64,000 nucleotides of DNA from JASLMY01 sp965226475 (GTDB lineage: Bacteria; Pseudomonadota; Alphaproteobacteria; GCA-2731375): the NCBI GenBank assembly GCA_965226475.1, contig CBDDDJ010000005.1, forward strand, positions 2,542,001-2,606,000, read 5' to 3'. The notes under the pieces are model-generated. The model saw only the letters and a program-made list of their open reading frames with translations, searched no databases and was not told where the DNA came from. Positions 45,092-54,347 of the stretch are shown here, in pieces; position 1 is the first letter of the stretch, and each line of letters begins with the position of its first letter. Position numbers and translations under genes: made by a program.

Positions 45092-45532
45092 CTAGAAGGG
45101 GATCGATTCGTCCGGATCCGCCGACACGGCCGAACCGTTCACGGTCCCCGCGGCGTCCGCCGCCGGGGTGCCATTGCCGCTCGCCTTCTCGAGAAACTGG
45201 ATCCTGGATCCGGGGACCAGCAGAATCTCGGTGGAGAACCGCTCCGAGTCCTCGTCGTCCTTGCGCCACTTCCGGGTCTGCAGCTTGCCCGCGACGTAAA
45301 CCAGCCGGCCCTTCTTCGCGTTCTTGGTCAGCATGTCCACCAGCCCGGGCTGGAAGGTCACGATGCGGTGCCACTCGGTGCGGTCCACCCGGTCCCCGGA
45401 GTTGCGGTCGATATACGACTCATCGGTTGCGATGCTCAGGTTGGCCACGCGGCCCCCCGAGACGAGATGATTGACGGTCACATCGGCGCCGAGGCGGCCG
45501 ATGACTTCTGCTCTGTTCAGACCAAACGCCAT
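45092..45532 (-). CDS. ssb: Single-stranded DNA-binding protein (complete copy inside the element)
   Basis: Protein of 146 residues. The OB fold starts MAFGLNRAEVIGRLGADVTVNHLVSGGRVANLSIATDESYIDRNSGDRVDRTEWHRIVTFQPGLVDML and ends in the acidic tip ADPDESIPF needed for partner binding. It has its own terminator. It resembles the split ssb on either side of the element but is clearly diverged, so it is not a simple duplicate. Located inside the 41591-45793 insertion, it would restore SSB supply after the resident gene was cut. Confidence 0.93.
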   Translation of the reverse strand: MAFGLNRAEVIGRLGADVTVNHLVSGGRVANLSIATDESYIDRNSGDRVDRTEWHRIVTFQPGLVDMLTKNAKKGRLVYVAGKLQTRKWRKDDEDSERFSTEILLVPGSRIQFLEKASGNGTPAADAAGTVNGSAVSADPDESIPF

Positions 45533-45793
45533 GGTCGTGTCTCCTGTTCGTGCTGGTTGATGTCGATGGTGCGGCGAACGGGTCAGGACTCTCTCGAACC
45601 CATCTCCGTTCACCCTCTTGAGCCCTGTCCTTCACCTCCTGGTCTGACGCCCGACCCGGTATCGGAGGAAATGGAACGATGTGGCTTGACTTCGGATGCC
45701 CCATATAGGGTGCAAGGGGACGGCACGATCACCAGATCCCCCGGAACGACCTCACAGACGCAACAAGGTGCATCATGAAACAAGCGACTTATC

Positions 45794-45913
45794 GAGGTAG
45801 CTTTCGTCGGTGGCGATCGAGACGTTGGCCACGCGGCCGCCGTTGGTCAGATGGCTGATGGTGGCATCGGCGCCGAGGCGTCCGATGATCTGCGCGTTAT
45901 TCAGTCCGAACAT
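45794..45913 (-). pseudogene. ssb: N-terminal part of the split ssb gene
   Basis: From the ATG at 45913 (AGGAG 8 bp upstream) the frame reads MFGLNNAQIIGRLGADATISHLTNGGRVANVSIATDESYL, the start of an SSB OB fold. It then enters the element and ends within a few codons (DKSLVS). The rest of the gene is at 41273-41590. Confidence 0.88.
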
Positions 45914-46022
45914 GATCAATCTCCTATGATCCGGGTTATGACATCGGGTTAGCGAACGGGGTCAGGCCTCTCTCGACCCTTCCCCCCTTCACACTTCTCT
46001 AAAAGCCCTTCTCTTCCTCTAT

Positions 46023-46214
46023 TCAGCCGTCCGCACCGGTGTAGGTCCGGGAGCCGAGAACCTCGCGGATCGCGTGGGCCGGCATTCCGACCGCGGCCAG
46101 CAGCGCGCCGGCGTCGGGAAGCGGTGCGGCGAAGCCGGGATCGGCATCGCCTGTGCTGCCGGGATTGAAAAGGGTGTCGTTGGACTCGGTCGAGCTATGA
46201 ATGCGATCGAACAT
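46023..46214 (-). CDS. Small plasmid-backbone protein, unknown
   Basis: Protein of 63 residues: MFDRIHSSTESNDTLFNPGSTGDADPGFAAPLPDAGALLAAVGMPAHAIREVLGSRTYTGADG. GGAGGT lies 7 bp before the ATG, which supports a real gene. No family is recognised. It lies upstream of ssb on the same strand, in line with the other backbone genes. Confidence 0.5.
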   Translation of the reverse strand: MFDRIHSSTESNDTLFNPGSTGDADPGFAAPLPDAGALLAAVGMPAHAIREVLGSRTYTGADG

Positions 46215-46402
46215 CTGGCACCTCCGGTTGATGGGTTGAGACACCGCCCGGAGGGAACTCTCTTTTCCCTTGGGCGCGTCGCCCTTCTCTTTGCCTTCCT
46301 CAAACTCTCTTGCACGTTGGTCGAAGCAAGCCGGAGAGTTCGGGTGCATCGCCCGGCGGCAAGTCGTGGCTCGACTTTGCCCTACAGCGGCCGAGCGGGT
46401 CG

Positions 46403-46717
46403 TCAGAGGGCCGCGTCGTTGGCGTCCATGATGGCGATGACGGCATCGTCGAGGCTGCCCCTCGCGCTCATCAAGGTGTTCTCGAGATGGAGAAGCTGGT
46501 GGCGGAGCCCGGCGCGGTCGTCGCGGGACGGGTTGCCGGGCAGACGCATGATGGCGTTCCGCAGTTCGGCGAAGGGTTCCGCCAGATCCTTCATGTGGCC
46601 GGCAGCCTCGCGTGTGCCGATCCGTGCTTCCGGCGGGAATCCGCCGGGATCGGGCCGGGCGCAGGGCATGGTTTTGAACTCGCCGGTCGTGGAGCGTGGT
46701 GTGAGGGTGTCGAACAT
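46403..46717 (-). CDS. Small helical backbone protein, unknown
   Basis: Protein of 104 residues beginning MFDTLTPRSTTGEFKTMPCARPDPGGFPPEARIGTREAAGHMKDLAEPFAELRNAIMRLPGNPSRDDRAGLRHQLLHLENTLMSARG. The second half is a predicted helical hairpin. GGAGG lies 8 bp before the ATG. It shares the MFD start and position with the 63-residue neighbour. Function unknown. Confidence 0.55.
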   Translation of the reverse strand: MFDTLTPRSTTGEFKTMPCARPDPGGFPPEARIGTREAAGHMKDLAEPFAELRNAIMRLPGNPSRDDRAGLRHQLLHLENTLMSARGSLDDAVIAIMDANDAAL

Positions 46718-46903
46718 CGGGTTCCTCCGTGGATTGCATGACAGAATGTCGGCGATGCCGGGAGAATTAGCTGCCGTGCTGTCCTCGGCCTCTATGAGCC
46801 GCAACAAGCGGGTGGGAGGATCACGCGACATGGCTTGCCCCACCTGCCTGTAGCGCGAACATGCCGGAGGGCACGCTGCCGGCTGTAAACCGGCTGGTAC
46901 GGT

Positions 46904-47164
46904 TCAATGGGTGGTTTCATCGTGGGCGGCGGACATGGACCGGCCGGCGATGGCGGACCATGCATCCCGGTCGAGTCCGAGCCTTGCGTTCAGGCGATCG
47001 CAGATCCTCAAAGCATCGTCGAGTGTGAGTCCAACCAATGCTGTGGGGACGTAGCCCGGGATATCGGCGAAAACGTTTCGGATCTGCTGGGGCACGTTGT
47101 CGAGGTCATAACTGGGACAAAACGCATAGACGGGATCGTCCGGCAGGGTGTGTGACGAAGGCAT
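46904..47164 (-). CDS. Small backbone protein, unknown
   Basis: Protein of 86 residues: MPSSHTLPDDPVYAFCPSYDLDNVPQQIRNVFADIPGYVPTALVGLTLDDALRICDRLNARLGLDRDAWSAIAGRSM. GGAAGGA precedes the ATG. It looks like a compact alpha-helical protein; no domain is recognised. It is downstream of the strawberry-notch gene on the same strand. Confidence 0.5.
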   Translation of the reverse strand: MPSSHTLPDDPVYAFCPSYDLDNVPQQIRNVFADIPGYVPTALVGLTLDDALRICDRLNARLGLDRDAWSAIAGRSMSAAHDETTH

Positions 47165-47304
47165 GGCAATGTCCTTCCTATGGCAGGTAGTGCAATTGGC
47201 GGCAGTGGGCGGCGCAAAGGCGCAAATCACTGGAAGCGCGCGTGGTGGGCGGCAACAAGCGTTCGGACGCCTCCGTTCCGGAAGCCAGACGGGAGCGTGC
47301 GGGT

Positions 47305-50300
47305 TTACACCGGGCTCGCAGCCACGAGCGGCCAGCGTTCGAGGATGCGGCCGAGGTCGATGTATTCGGGCACGAACACCCGGGTCCGCCACGAGACGAT
47401 CTCGGTGGCGCACCCCATGCGCTTGAGCGCCGCGAGGTCACCGTCGGCCGGCCCCTCGATTTCGACGCGCACGGCGCCCATCAGGCGCCGCCTTGCGAGG
47501 CGCCAGCCGTTGGCGAGATCGAAGGACGCGCCGCGGGTCAGGATCGCCTCGTGCATCTCGGCGGGGCTCATGACCGGTCCGCCGGCCAGTCCGAAGGCGT
47601 CGTGGAAGGCGTACGCCTGCTCGGGCGTTAGAACCCGGCCGAGCAGGCTTTCCCCGGCATCGGTCGCGAGCCGGCGCACCCGCATGTTCTCGCCCGGCAG
47701 GCGATCCCAGATGGGCAGCAGCAGGCCGGTGACCAGCCACAGACGGGATTCAGTGTGGCTGGGCAGAGCTTCGATCTCCGCATCCCACGACGCGCGCCAA
47801 CGATCCCCACCGGCATCCTCCCAGTTCGAGGCGGCAAGTTCCTCCGCGGCCATGGGCTCGCGGGCGGCGGGACGGACCAGGCGGACCCGGGCCTCGACCC
47901 CGCCGTCCTCGAACATCCGCGACGGCGCGGGCAGAACCACGGCGGCGCGCTTCGAGCGGGTGTTGATGACGGGCCGCCCGTCGCGCAAGGCGAGCGCATC
48001 GCCGGCCGTCAGCGGCACGAGCCGGTCGCGGCGGACGATCTCGACAAGCTCGGTGGCGGCGCCCGAGGCTTCATGAACGTGAACCGTCTCGCGCGAGGCC
48101 ACAATGGGGGAGTCGGCCCGGATGGTCTCGACGCCCTGCTCGTGGGTCCCGGCCTCGATGGCCTGTTCGATGTTGGCCTCGATGCGGGTTTCCAGCTCGG
48201 CGAACAACTCGTTCTGCTCGGCGATGGGCAGGGCCAGCAGGCGGTTGAGGAACCGGGGCATCGGCGGCAGGTCTTCCTTGAGCGAGCCTTCCCAGATCAG
48301 CTTCAGCCCGGTGGCGTCCTCGAAGCGGTCCATGGACCAGCCCGCAATGTTGCCGCGCCACAGCGCGATATAGAACTGGCGCAGCGCCACCTTGGCGTAG
48401 GGGCTCTCCAGATTGTCGCTGGCCCGGAACAGGGTAGCATCGCCGCCGCCCATGGCGGTCTGCGAATCGCGCTGGCCCCGGGTGATGGCGCCGAGGCTGT
48501 CGAGACGCCGAGCGATGGTGGCGATGAAGCGCCGCTCGCCCTTCACATCCGTGGTGACGGGGCGGAACAGTGGGGCCGAGGCCTGGTGCGTTCGATGGGT
48601 GCGGCCCAGCCCCTGGATCGCCTGGTCGGCCCGCCAGCCCGGCTCCAGCAGGTAATGGATACGCCGCCGTGTATTGCCGCAACCGAGATCGGCGTGATAG
48701 CTGCGCCCGGTGCCGCCGGCCATGGAGAAGACGAGGATGCGTTTATCGCCCGCCATGAAGGCGGCGGTCTCGGCGAGGTTGGCCGAGGCCGGGCGGCTGC
48801 GCAGCGCCAGGCGTTCGCCGGATGCATCGGCGATGCGCAAGACCCGGCGGGAGCGGCCGGTGACCTCGGCGACGGCCTCGCCGCCGAAGCGGTGCAGGAT
48901 CTGGTCGAGCGCGGCCTGCACCGGCGGCAACGCCGCGAGTTTCTCGATCAAGGCATCGCGGGCGGCCACGGCTTCCTGGCACAGGACCGGGTTGCCCTCG
49001 GCGTCGGTCACGGGCCGGCTCATCAGATTGCCGTCATCGTCGGTGAAGGGTTCCTGCAATTGCACCGGGAAGGCGTGGGCCAGATATTCCAGGCACGCCT
49101 CCCTCGGCGTCAGGTCGACGGAGATGTCGTCCCATTCCGAGACGGGGATGTCGGCGATGCGCCGGTCCAGCAAAGCCTCGCCGGTGGAGACCAGCTGGAT
49201 GACGCAGGCATGGCCGGCCTCGAGATCGGCCTCGATCGCCCGGATCAGCGAGGGGCATTTCATGGCGGTCAGGAGATGGCCGAAGAAGCGCTGCTTCGCG
49301 CCCTCGAAAGCCGACAGCGCGGCGGACTTGGCATTCTTGTTGAGGGTGGCATCGCCCTCCATGATGCCGGTGGCTTTGAGCGCGTCTTCTATATTGCGGT
49401 GGATCACCTTGAAGGCCCCGGCATAGGCGTCGTAGATGCGCCGCTGTTCGGGCGTGAGCGGATGCTCGAGCGGCTCGACCTCGACCCCGTCATAGCTGAG
49501 CGCACGGGCTTGGTAGAGCCCGAGCGCCTTCAGATCGCGGGCCACCACCTCCATCGCCGCGACCCCGCCGGCCTCCATGGCGGTGACGAAGTCGGTGCGT
49601 TGCTCGAAGGGCGTCTCGCCGCCCGTATCCGCGCCGCCCCACAGGCCGAGGCGGCGCGCATAGGCCAGGCCGGGCACCGTGGTGGCCCCGGTGGCGGAGA
49701 CATAGAGGATACGCGCATCCGGCAAGGCGTTCTGCAACCGCAATCCGGCGCGGCCCTGTTGCGAGGGCGCCGTATCGCCGCGTGATCCCTTGGACCCGGC
49801 GGCGTTTGCCATGGTGTGGGCCTCGTCGAACACGATGACGCCGCCATAGGCATGGCGGGAGCCTTCATCAATGCCATCCGCGAGCCAGCCGACGATCTGT
49901 TCGAGTCGCGAGCGCTTTCCCTGGCGGGCGGGCGAGCGCAAGGTTGCATAGGTGGCGAACAGGATTCCGGACTCTTGAGGAATATCGGCCCCTTGGCGGA
50001 ACTTGCCCAATGGGATGATGTCGGCTTCGCTGCCGCCGATCGCGGCCCAGTCGCGGCGCGCGTCTTCGAGCAGCTTGTCGGAGGCGGACAGCCACAGCGC
50101 CCGGCGGCGGCCGCGCAGCCAGTGGTCGAGGATGATGGCGGCGACCTGGCGGCCCTTGCCGCAGCCGGTGCCATCGCCCAGCATCCAGCCGCGCCGGAAA
50201 CGCACCGGCGCGGACAGGGCTTCGCCATCGCCGGTGGCATCGGTGGCGGGTTCAAGACCGGCGCTTCCGGCTTCTCCCTTACCTGCTTTATTGGCGGTCT

Positions 50301-51921
50301 CCGGGACGTTATCGCCGTCATCGCCGTTGTCATCTTCATTGTCGGCGACGCGTGCGACGGTCTCCCAACTCTCGCCGATGCGGTAGAGCGCGGAAAGATG
50401 ACGATCATGGGCCTGACCGGCGAGGATGACGCTTTCCAGTTGCGCGTCGGACAGCAGTTCGTCCGTCACGACACGCACCGGCAGCATCGGGCGGTAGGCC
50501 GGCACGGGATGGGGCACCGCCGCCATGGCGGCGGATTGCACCAGCGGTGTTGGATGTTCGCAGGCGCCGGGAATGCGCGCGGTCCGGGCCCGCCAGGGCT
50601 CGTAGACCCCGGCATGGGTGGCCTCCGGTTCGGTCGCCTTGCTTTCAGGTTTGGCGGGTGAAGTTTCGTAGTCGAGTTCGGCCACCGGCCCCCAATCGCG
50701 GACTTGCGGGTCTACGGGTCTGGTGTTGGGCGCGGCGGCCGCTGCCCGCTTACGTGGGGCCGGCCGTGCGGCGGCATGGCCGAACAGATCGCCGGCCGGA
50801 ACAAGGACCGCGACTATTGGCGCGACCGCCTGCCGCCGCGGCACATTGGCGGCGATAGCTGCAAGCAACCCGGCGGCGGTGGGGACGGATGCCCGTGCGT
50901 CGACCGGAACGCCCTGGGCATTGGCGGGATCACGGTCGACTACGGTCAGCCGGGTATCGAAGGTCGTGCCGCGCCGTGCGTAGGCACGCCCGTCGATGGC
51001 GATGGAAAAGACGGTGCGCGGCGGTGGATCGAGCCGTTCGAAGGCGCGGCTCCAGGCGGCATCGCGCGGGATGCAGCCTGCCGAAGTGATCGCCACCAGC
51101 CGTCCGCCCGCCGGGAGCATGGAGAAGGCGGAACGGAGGTGACGCAAATCCGCGTCGTGACGGATGCGCTGGACCCCGGGGCTTGCCGAGAACGGCGGGT
51201 TCATCAACACCACGGTGGGATGCAGGCCGGGCAGATAGTCGCCGATGGCCTCGGCGTTGTGGCGGGTGACCGGCGCGTGCTCGAACAATCCGGCAAGCAA
51301 CCCGGCGCGAACGGCGGCAATCTCGTTCAGGTGCAGGGGATTCCTCGAACGCGCGCCATTGCTGCGCTTGCCGAGGGCGCACTCGGCCATGACGGCGAGC
51401 ATGCCGGTGCCGGCCGAGGGCTCGAGCACGATGTCGCCGGGCCGGATGGCGGCGGCTTGCAGCGCGGCGTAGGCGAGCGGCAAGGGGGTGGAGAACTGTT
51501 GCAGGGCAAGCTGTTCCTCCGACCGCCTTGTCTGGGACGGCTCCAGGGCCGCCAGGGTTTCCAGCATGGCGAGCATGGCGGCGGCGGATCCGGGTCCGGC
51601 GCCGGCCTCGCGGCGCATGAGGCGGCCGTAACGCTGGATGAACAGCACCATCGCGGCCTCGGCCGCTTCGTAGGCGTCCTTCCAGACCCAGGCGCCTTGC
51701 GTGTCGCTGGCGCCGAAGGCCGCGCTCATGGCTTCGCGCAGGGTCTTTGCATCGAGCGCGCGGCCGGCCTCCAGGTTGGGAAGCAGAGCGGTTGCGGCGG
51801 CCAGCAACGCGGCAGGCTTGGAGCGGACGCCCGGGGTATCGGCGTTCGCTCGGGATGCGGGAAGATGGTGGATGGCAGGCGGACGCGCGGGCGCGTTCGC
51901 CGCCGGTTGGGTGTCGAGCAT
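47305..51921 (-). CDS. Strawberry-notch-family helicase with N-terminal methyltransferase-like domain
   Basis: The protein is 1538 residues. An N-terminal methyltransferase-like domain (FSTPLPLAYAALQAAAIRPGDIVLEPSAGTGMLA, VVLMNPPFSASPG) is followed by a variable linker. A superfamily 2 helicase follows with Walker A GDGTGCGKGRQ, DEAH box IVFDEAHTMANAAG, and motifs YVSATGATT and GLGRTHRTHQ. The C-terminal Sno domain (FSMAGGTGRSYHADL, EGSLKEDLPPMPRFLNRLLALP) closes it. Sno proteins are encoded by many alphaproteobacterial plasmids and ICEs; they may modify or remodel incoming DNA, but this is not established. It heads a leftward series of backbone genes. The frame is intact. Confidence 0.9.
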   Translation of the reverse strand: MLDTQPAANAPARPPAIHHLPASRANADTPGVRSKPAALLAAATALLPNLEAGRALDAKTLREAMSAAFGASDTQGAWVWKDAYEAAEAAMVLFIQRYGRLMRREAGAGPGSAAAMLAMLETLAALEPSQTRRSEEQLALQQFSTPLPLAYAALQAAAIRPGDIVLEPSAGTGMLAVMAECALGKRSNGARSRNPLHLNEIAAVRAGLLAGLFEHAPVTRHNAEAIGDYLPGLHPTVVLMNPPFSASPGVQRIRHDADLRHLRSAFSMLPAGGRLVAITSAGCIPRDAAWSRAFERLDPPPRTVFSIAIDGRAYARRGTTFDTRLTVVDRDPANAQGVPVDARASVPTAAGLLAAIAANVPRRQAVAPIVAVLVPAGDLFGHAAARPAPRKRAAAAAPNTRPVDPQVRDWGPVAELDYETSPAKPESKATEPEATHAGVYEPWRARTARIPGACEHPTPLVQSAAMAAVPHPVPAYRPMLPVRVVTDELLSDAQLESVILAGQAHDRHLSALYRIGESWETVARVADNEDDNGDDGDNVPETANKAGKGEAGSAGLEPATDATGDGEALSAPVRFRRGWMLGDGTGCGKGRQVAAIILDHWLRGRRRALWLSASDKLLEDARRDWAAIGGSEADIIPLGKFRQGADIPQESGILFATYATLRSPARQGKRSRLEQIVGWLADGIDEGSRHAYGGVIVFDEAHTMANAAGSKGSRGDTAPSQQGRAGLRLQNALPDARILYVSATGATTVPGLAYARRLGLWGGADTGGETPFEQRTDFVTAMEAGGVAAMEVVARDLKALGLYQARALSYDGVEVEPLEHPLTPEQRRIYDAYAGAFKVIHRNIEDALKATGIMEGDATLNKNAKSAALSAFEGAKQRFFGHLLTAMKCPSLIRAIEADLEAGHACVIQLVSTGEALLDRRIADIPVSEWDDISVDLTPREACLEYLAHAFPVQLQEPFTDDDGNLMSRPVTDAEGNPVLCQEAVAARDALIEKLAALPPVQAALDQILHRFGGEAVAEVTGRSRRVLRIADASGERLALRSRPASANLAETAAFMAGDKRILVFSMAGGTGRSYHADLGCGNTRRRIHYLLEPGWRADQAIQGLGRTHRTHQASAPLFRPVTTDVKGERRFIATIARRLDSLGAITRGQRDSQTAMGGGDATLFRASDNLESPYAKVALRQFYIALWRGNIAGWSMDRFEDATGLKLIWEGSLKEDLPPMPRFLNRLLALPIAEQNELFAELETRIEANIEQAIEAGTHEQGVETIRADSPIVASRETVHVHEASGAATELVEIVRRDRLVPLTAGDALALRDGRPVINTRSKRAAVVLPAPSRMFEDGGVEARVRLVRPAAREPMAAEELAASNWEDAGGDRWRASWDAEIEALPSHTESRLWLVTGLLLPIWDRLPGENMRVRRLATDAGESLLGRVLTPEQAYAFHDAFGLAGGPVMSPAEMHEAILTRGASFDLANGWRLARRRLMGAVRVEIEGPADGDLAALKRMGCATEIVSWRTRVFVPEYIDLGRILERWPLVAASPV

Positions 51922-52659
51922 GAATGATCTCCCAATTGGAAAGGGCGGGCCGGAGCCGGAGCCCCGGGGCCTTACGGCTCCGGCGAAGGGCCGAGTGGCG
52001 CCGGAAGCCGGTGTCCTCGCTCTCCCGGCCCCGGTTCACCCGGCCTCAGCGCAACCCGCCTCCTTGCGGGCGGGGGCACGGATATGGAGGATTATGCGGG
52101 TGCGGTCCGCGGTATCAGGCTGGTCCGATGCCGATGCGCTTGCCCCGGGGTTGGCGGATGGGAACCTGGATGAACCGAACTCTCGTCATCGTCGTTGCAG
52201 TGTCCGTGTTCTGCTCTATCGGTCTTCTCGCCGATGAAATCCCTTCCGGATTCGACCCGGGTAGTTCCAAAGCCAAGGGATTGATCCTTACGTTCGAAGA
52301 CTGGCCGCCGGATGGTGTGGAGACGGACCCTTTTCTCCAAAAGCTTCATTCCGCCGGGCTCAAGGTGAAGCGCAAACTGCCGCGGTTCAGGGTTTGGGTG
52401 TTCGAGTGGGATGAATGGCAGGAGGGCCGCAGGGCGGGAAACCTGTGTATTGAACTGCTGCTGGACGATCGAACCTCTTCCCTGTTTGGGGCCCACCCTC
52501 GGAACGTTGCGCCCGCAGTAAGCGGGATCGGGGTACGGATCACGCAGGCTGACGGATCCGGCCGGATAAAAGGTGGGTACGCATATTGCCGCCTGAGTCG
52601 GACCCGATTTCCTTGGACACAGAATTGGCTTAATCGAAGTGTCCAAGGAGGACCGGAAC

Positions 52660-53070
52660 ATGGCCGATAATTTTGAGAAGAAAGTTGCTGTTGATGGGCC
52701 TGTGGTAAATGCGGGCGAGCTTGGCTCGTCCACGTTTTCCCCAGGCCAGGCTTTGCCGGCAGGCCCGCTGGGACTTGGCCAGCGATGGACGGTGGCGCGC
52801 AAGCGTGAGGTCGTTCCGCGGCTTTTGCGTGACGAGCCGGTGCAACTTCTGTCGCGCCAGTTGGGCGTAGAGATCTTCCGGCTCGAGCAGTGGCGTGAGA
52901 AAGCGATCGGCGGGATCGACGCCTCGCTCAAGCAACGCAAGGGCGATCCGGTGCAGGCGGAACTGGATAGCGCCATGAAGCGGATCGGAGAGTTGACCAT
53001 GCAGGTGGAACTGCTGGAGGCCAAGACGGAGACCTTCGGCCCTTTGGGGCGGCGGAGGTCGCGGCGATGA
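52660..53070 (+). CDS. IS3-like transposase OrfA (copy 3)
   Basis: A 136-residue DNA-binding subunit, identical in its translated sequence to copy 1. AAGGAGGAC lies before the ATG and the stop overlaps OrfB by 4 bp. Intact. Confidence 0.85.
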   Translation: MADNFEKKVAVDGPVVNAGELGSSTFSPGQALPAGPLGLGQRWTVARKREVVPRLLRDEPVQLLSRQLGVEIFRLEQWREKAIGGIDASLKQRKGDPVQAELDSAMKRIGELTMQVELLEAKTETFGPLGRRRSRR

Positions 53071-53996
53071 GTGCCGCCACCTCGCCCGGCACGGGTCTGG
53101 CCTACGGCCTGCGGCGGGTCTGCGCCGCCTGGGGCATGGCCCGCTCCTCGTTCTACGCCATGACCTCCGGCCAGCACGCCGAGCAGCCGCCGGCAAAGCG
53201 TCGGGGACCGAAGCCCGCGATCTCGGACCAGGCGCTGCTGGTGGCGATCGAAGCCGACCTGGAGGCATCGCCCTGGGAGGGCGAGGGCTACCGCAAGGTC
53301 TGGGCTCGGCTTCGGGTCTGTCGCGACATCCGGGTTGCCCGCAAGCGGGTGCTCCGCCTGATGCGCGAGAACAATCTGCTCTCGCCCCATCGCTGCCGCC
53401 GCCGTGGCGGCAATCCCCATGACGGTGAGATCATCACTCATGCCCCGAACCTCATGTGGGGCACCGATGGCGTTCGGGTGTTCACGGTGGACGACGGCTG
53501 GGGCTGGATCTTCACCGCCGTCGAGCATTGGAACGCCGAGTGTGTCGGCTGGCATGTCTGCAAGCGCGGCGACCGCTTCGCCGCCCTGCAGCCGATCTCC
53601 ATGGGGCTTGCCGGGCTGTATGGCTCGACCGCGGCCGGCGCGGCTCGGGGGCTGGCCTTGCGGATGGATCACGGCTCCCAGTATCTGTCGGACCACTTCA
53701 CCAACCAGATCAAGTTCTGGGGCATCCAGCCGTCCTACGCCTTCGTCGCCGAGCCCCAGACCAACGGCGTCGCCGAGCCCCAGACCAACGGCGTCGCCGA
53801 GCGGTTCAATCGCACGCTGAAGGAACAGATCATCCATGGTCGCATCTACCGCAACATCGCGGAGCTGCGGGACGCCGTCCGCGACTTCGTCGAACTCTAC
53901 AATGCCCAGTGGATCGTCGAAAAGAACGGCTACCTGAGCCCCGCTCAAGCTCGCCAGGCGTGGCACGCCGCGATCTCAATCAGGCCCGCCGCGTGA
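53067..53996 (+). CDS. IS3-like transposase OrfB (copy 3, with an 8-residue tandem duplication)
   Basis: The protein is 309 residues, identical to copy 1 except that EPQTNGVA is duplicated (VAEPQTNGVAEPQTNGVAERFN), just before the catalytic Glu in GVAERFNRTLKE. The frame is kept. The duplication moves the helix bearing the Glu relative to the second Asp (RMDHGSQY), so activity is likely reduced or lost, but the extended loop may be tolerated. Confidence 0.88.
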   Translation: MSAATSPGTGLAYGLRRVCAAWGMARSSFYAMTSGQHAEQPPAKRRGPKPAISDQALLVAIEADLEASPWEGEGYRKVWARLRVCRDIRVARKRVLRLMRENNLLSPHRCRRRGGNPHDGEIITHAPNLMWGTDGVRVFTVDDGWGWIFTAVEHWNAECVGWHVCKRGDRFAALQPISMGLAGLYGSTAAGAARGLALRMDHGSQYLSDHFTNQIKFWGIQPSYAFVAEPQTNGVAEPQTNGVAERFNRTLKEQIIHGRIYRNIAELRDAVRDFVELYNAQWIVEKNGYLSPAQARQAWHAAISIRPAA

Positions 53997-54347
53997 GACA
54001 AACTTGTGTCCAAGGAACCGGGTGCGCTACACGCATATTGCCGCGCGACCGATGCAAGAAGACGTTCCGAACCTGGCACGACCAACCATAGAGCGGGAAA
54101 CCCGGGGAGACCGACGTATGCCGACGCCATAGTCCAATTTGTCACTTGACTGTTGTCGCCTCATAAAAGGCCCGCGGCGCATGAAGGCCGCATTGTAGGC
54201 CGGACATACGACAGTGCCTGACCGCATGCCACGAGTTGTTAAAGTTTTGCTTGCACCAAAAGGGGGCGTCCACATACGTTTCGTGCTGGATATCGTTCAC
54301 GATCGGGTCGACCGGCAACATCGAAGCCATCGCGCGCGGCGGCGGGA

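Larger units (their letters stand above)
41591..45793 (+). mobile_element. 4.2-kb serine-recombinase element inserted in ssb
   Basis: The boundaries come from rejoining ssb: TTTTTGTC at the left flank and GAGGTAGC at the right flank restore the frame, and both junctions contain TC (41589-41590, 45792-45793), consistent with a 2-bp serine-recombinase core. The cargo is DUF5372, a helix-turn-helix protein, a small protein and a large serine recombinase on the plus strand, and a complete ssb on the minus strand. No insertion-sequence ends are present, so site-specific integration is the best explanation. Confidence 0.75.
52594..54031 (+). mobile_element. IS3-like insertion sequence, copy 3
   Basis: The 1438-bp element has the same ends as copy 1 (TGAGTCGG...GTGCGCTACA). 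The flanks share CGCATATTGCCGC (13 bp, 52580-52592 and 54032-54044); the fourteenth base differs (C versus G). It is 24 bp longer than copy 1 because of a tandem duplication inside OrfB at 53751-53799. Confidence 0.92.
52170..54149 (+). pseudogene. Exported protein gene split by IS3-like copy 3
   Basis: Joining 52170-52592 with 54045-54149 gives a 175-residue protein. A signal peptide (NRTLVIVVAVSVFCSIGLLAD) is followed by GFDPGSSKAKGLILTFEDWPPDGVETDPFLQKLHSAGLKVKRKLPRFRVWVFEWDEW. The pattern resembles a small alpha-beta domain such as protease prodomains, but I do not recognise a family. It is the only plus-strand gene in this part of the backbone and may be a passenger. Confidence 0.55.
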
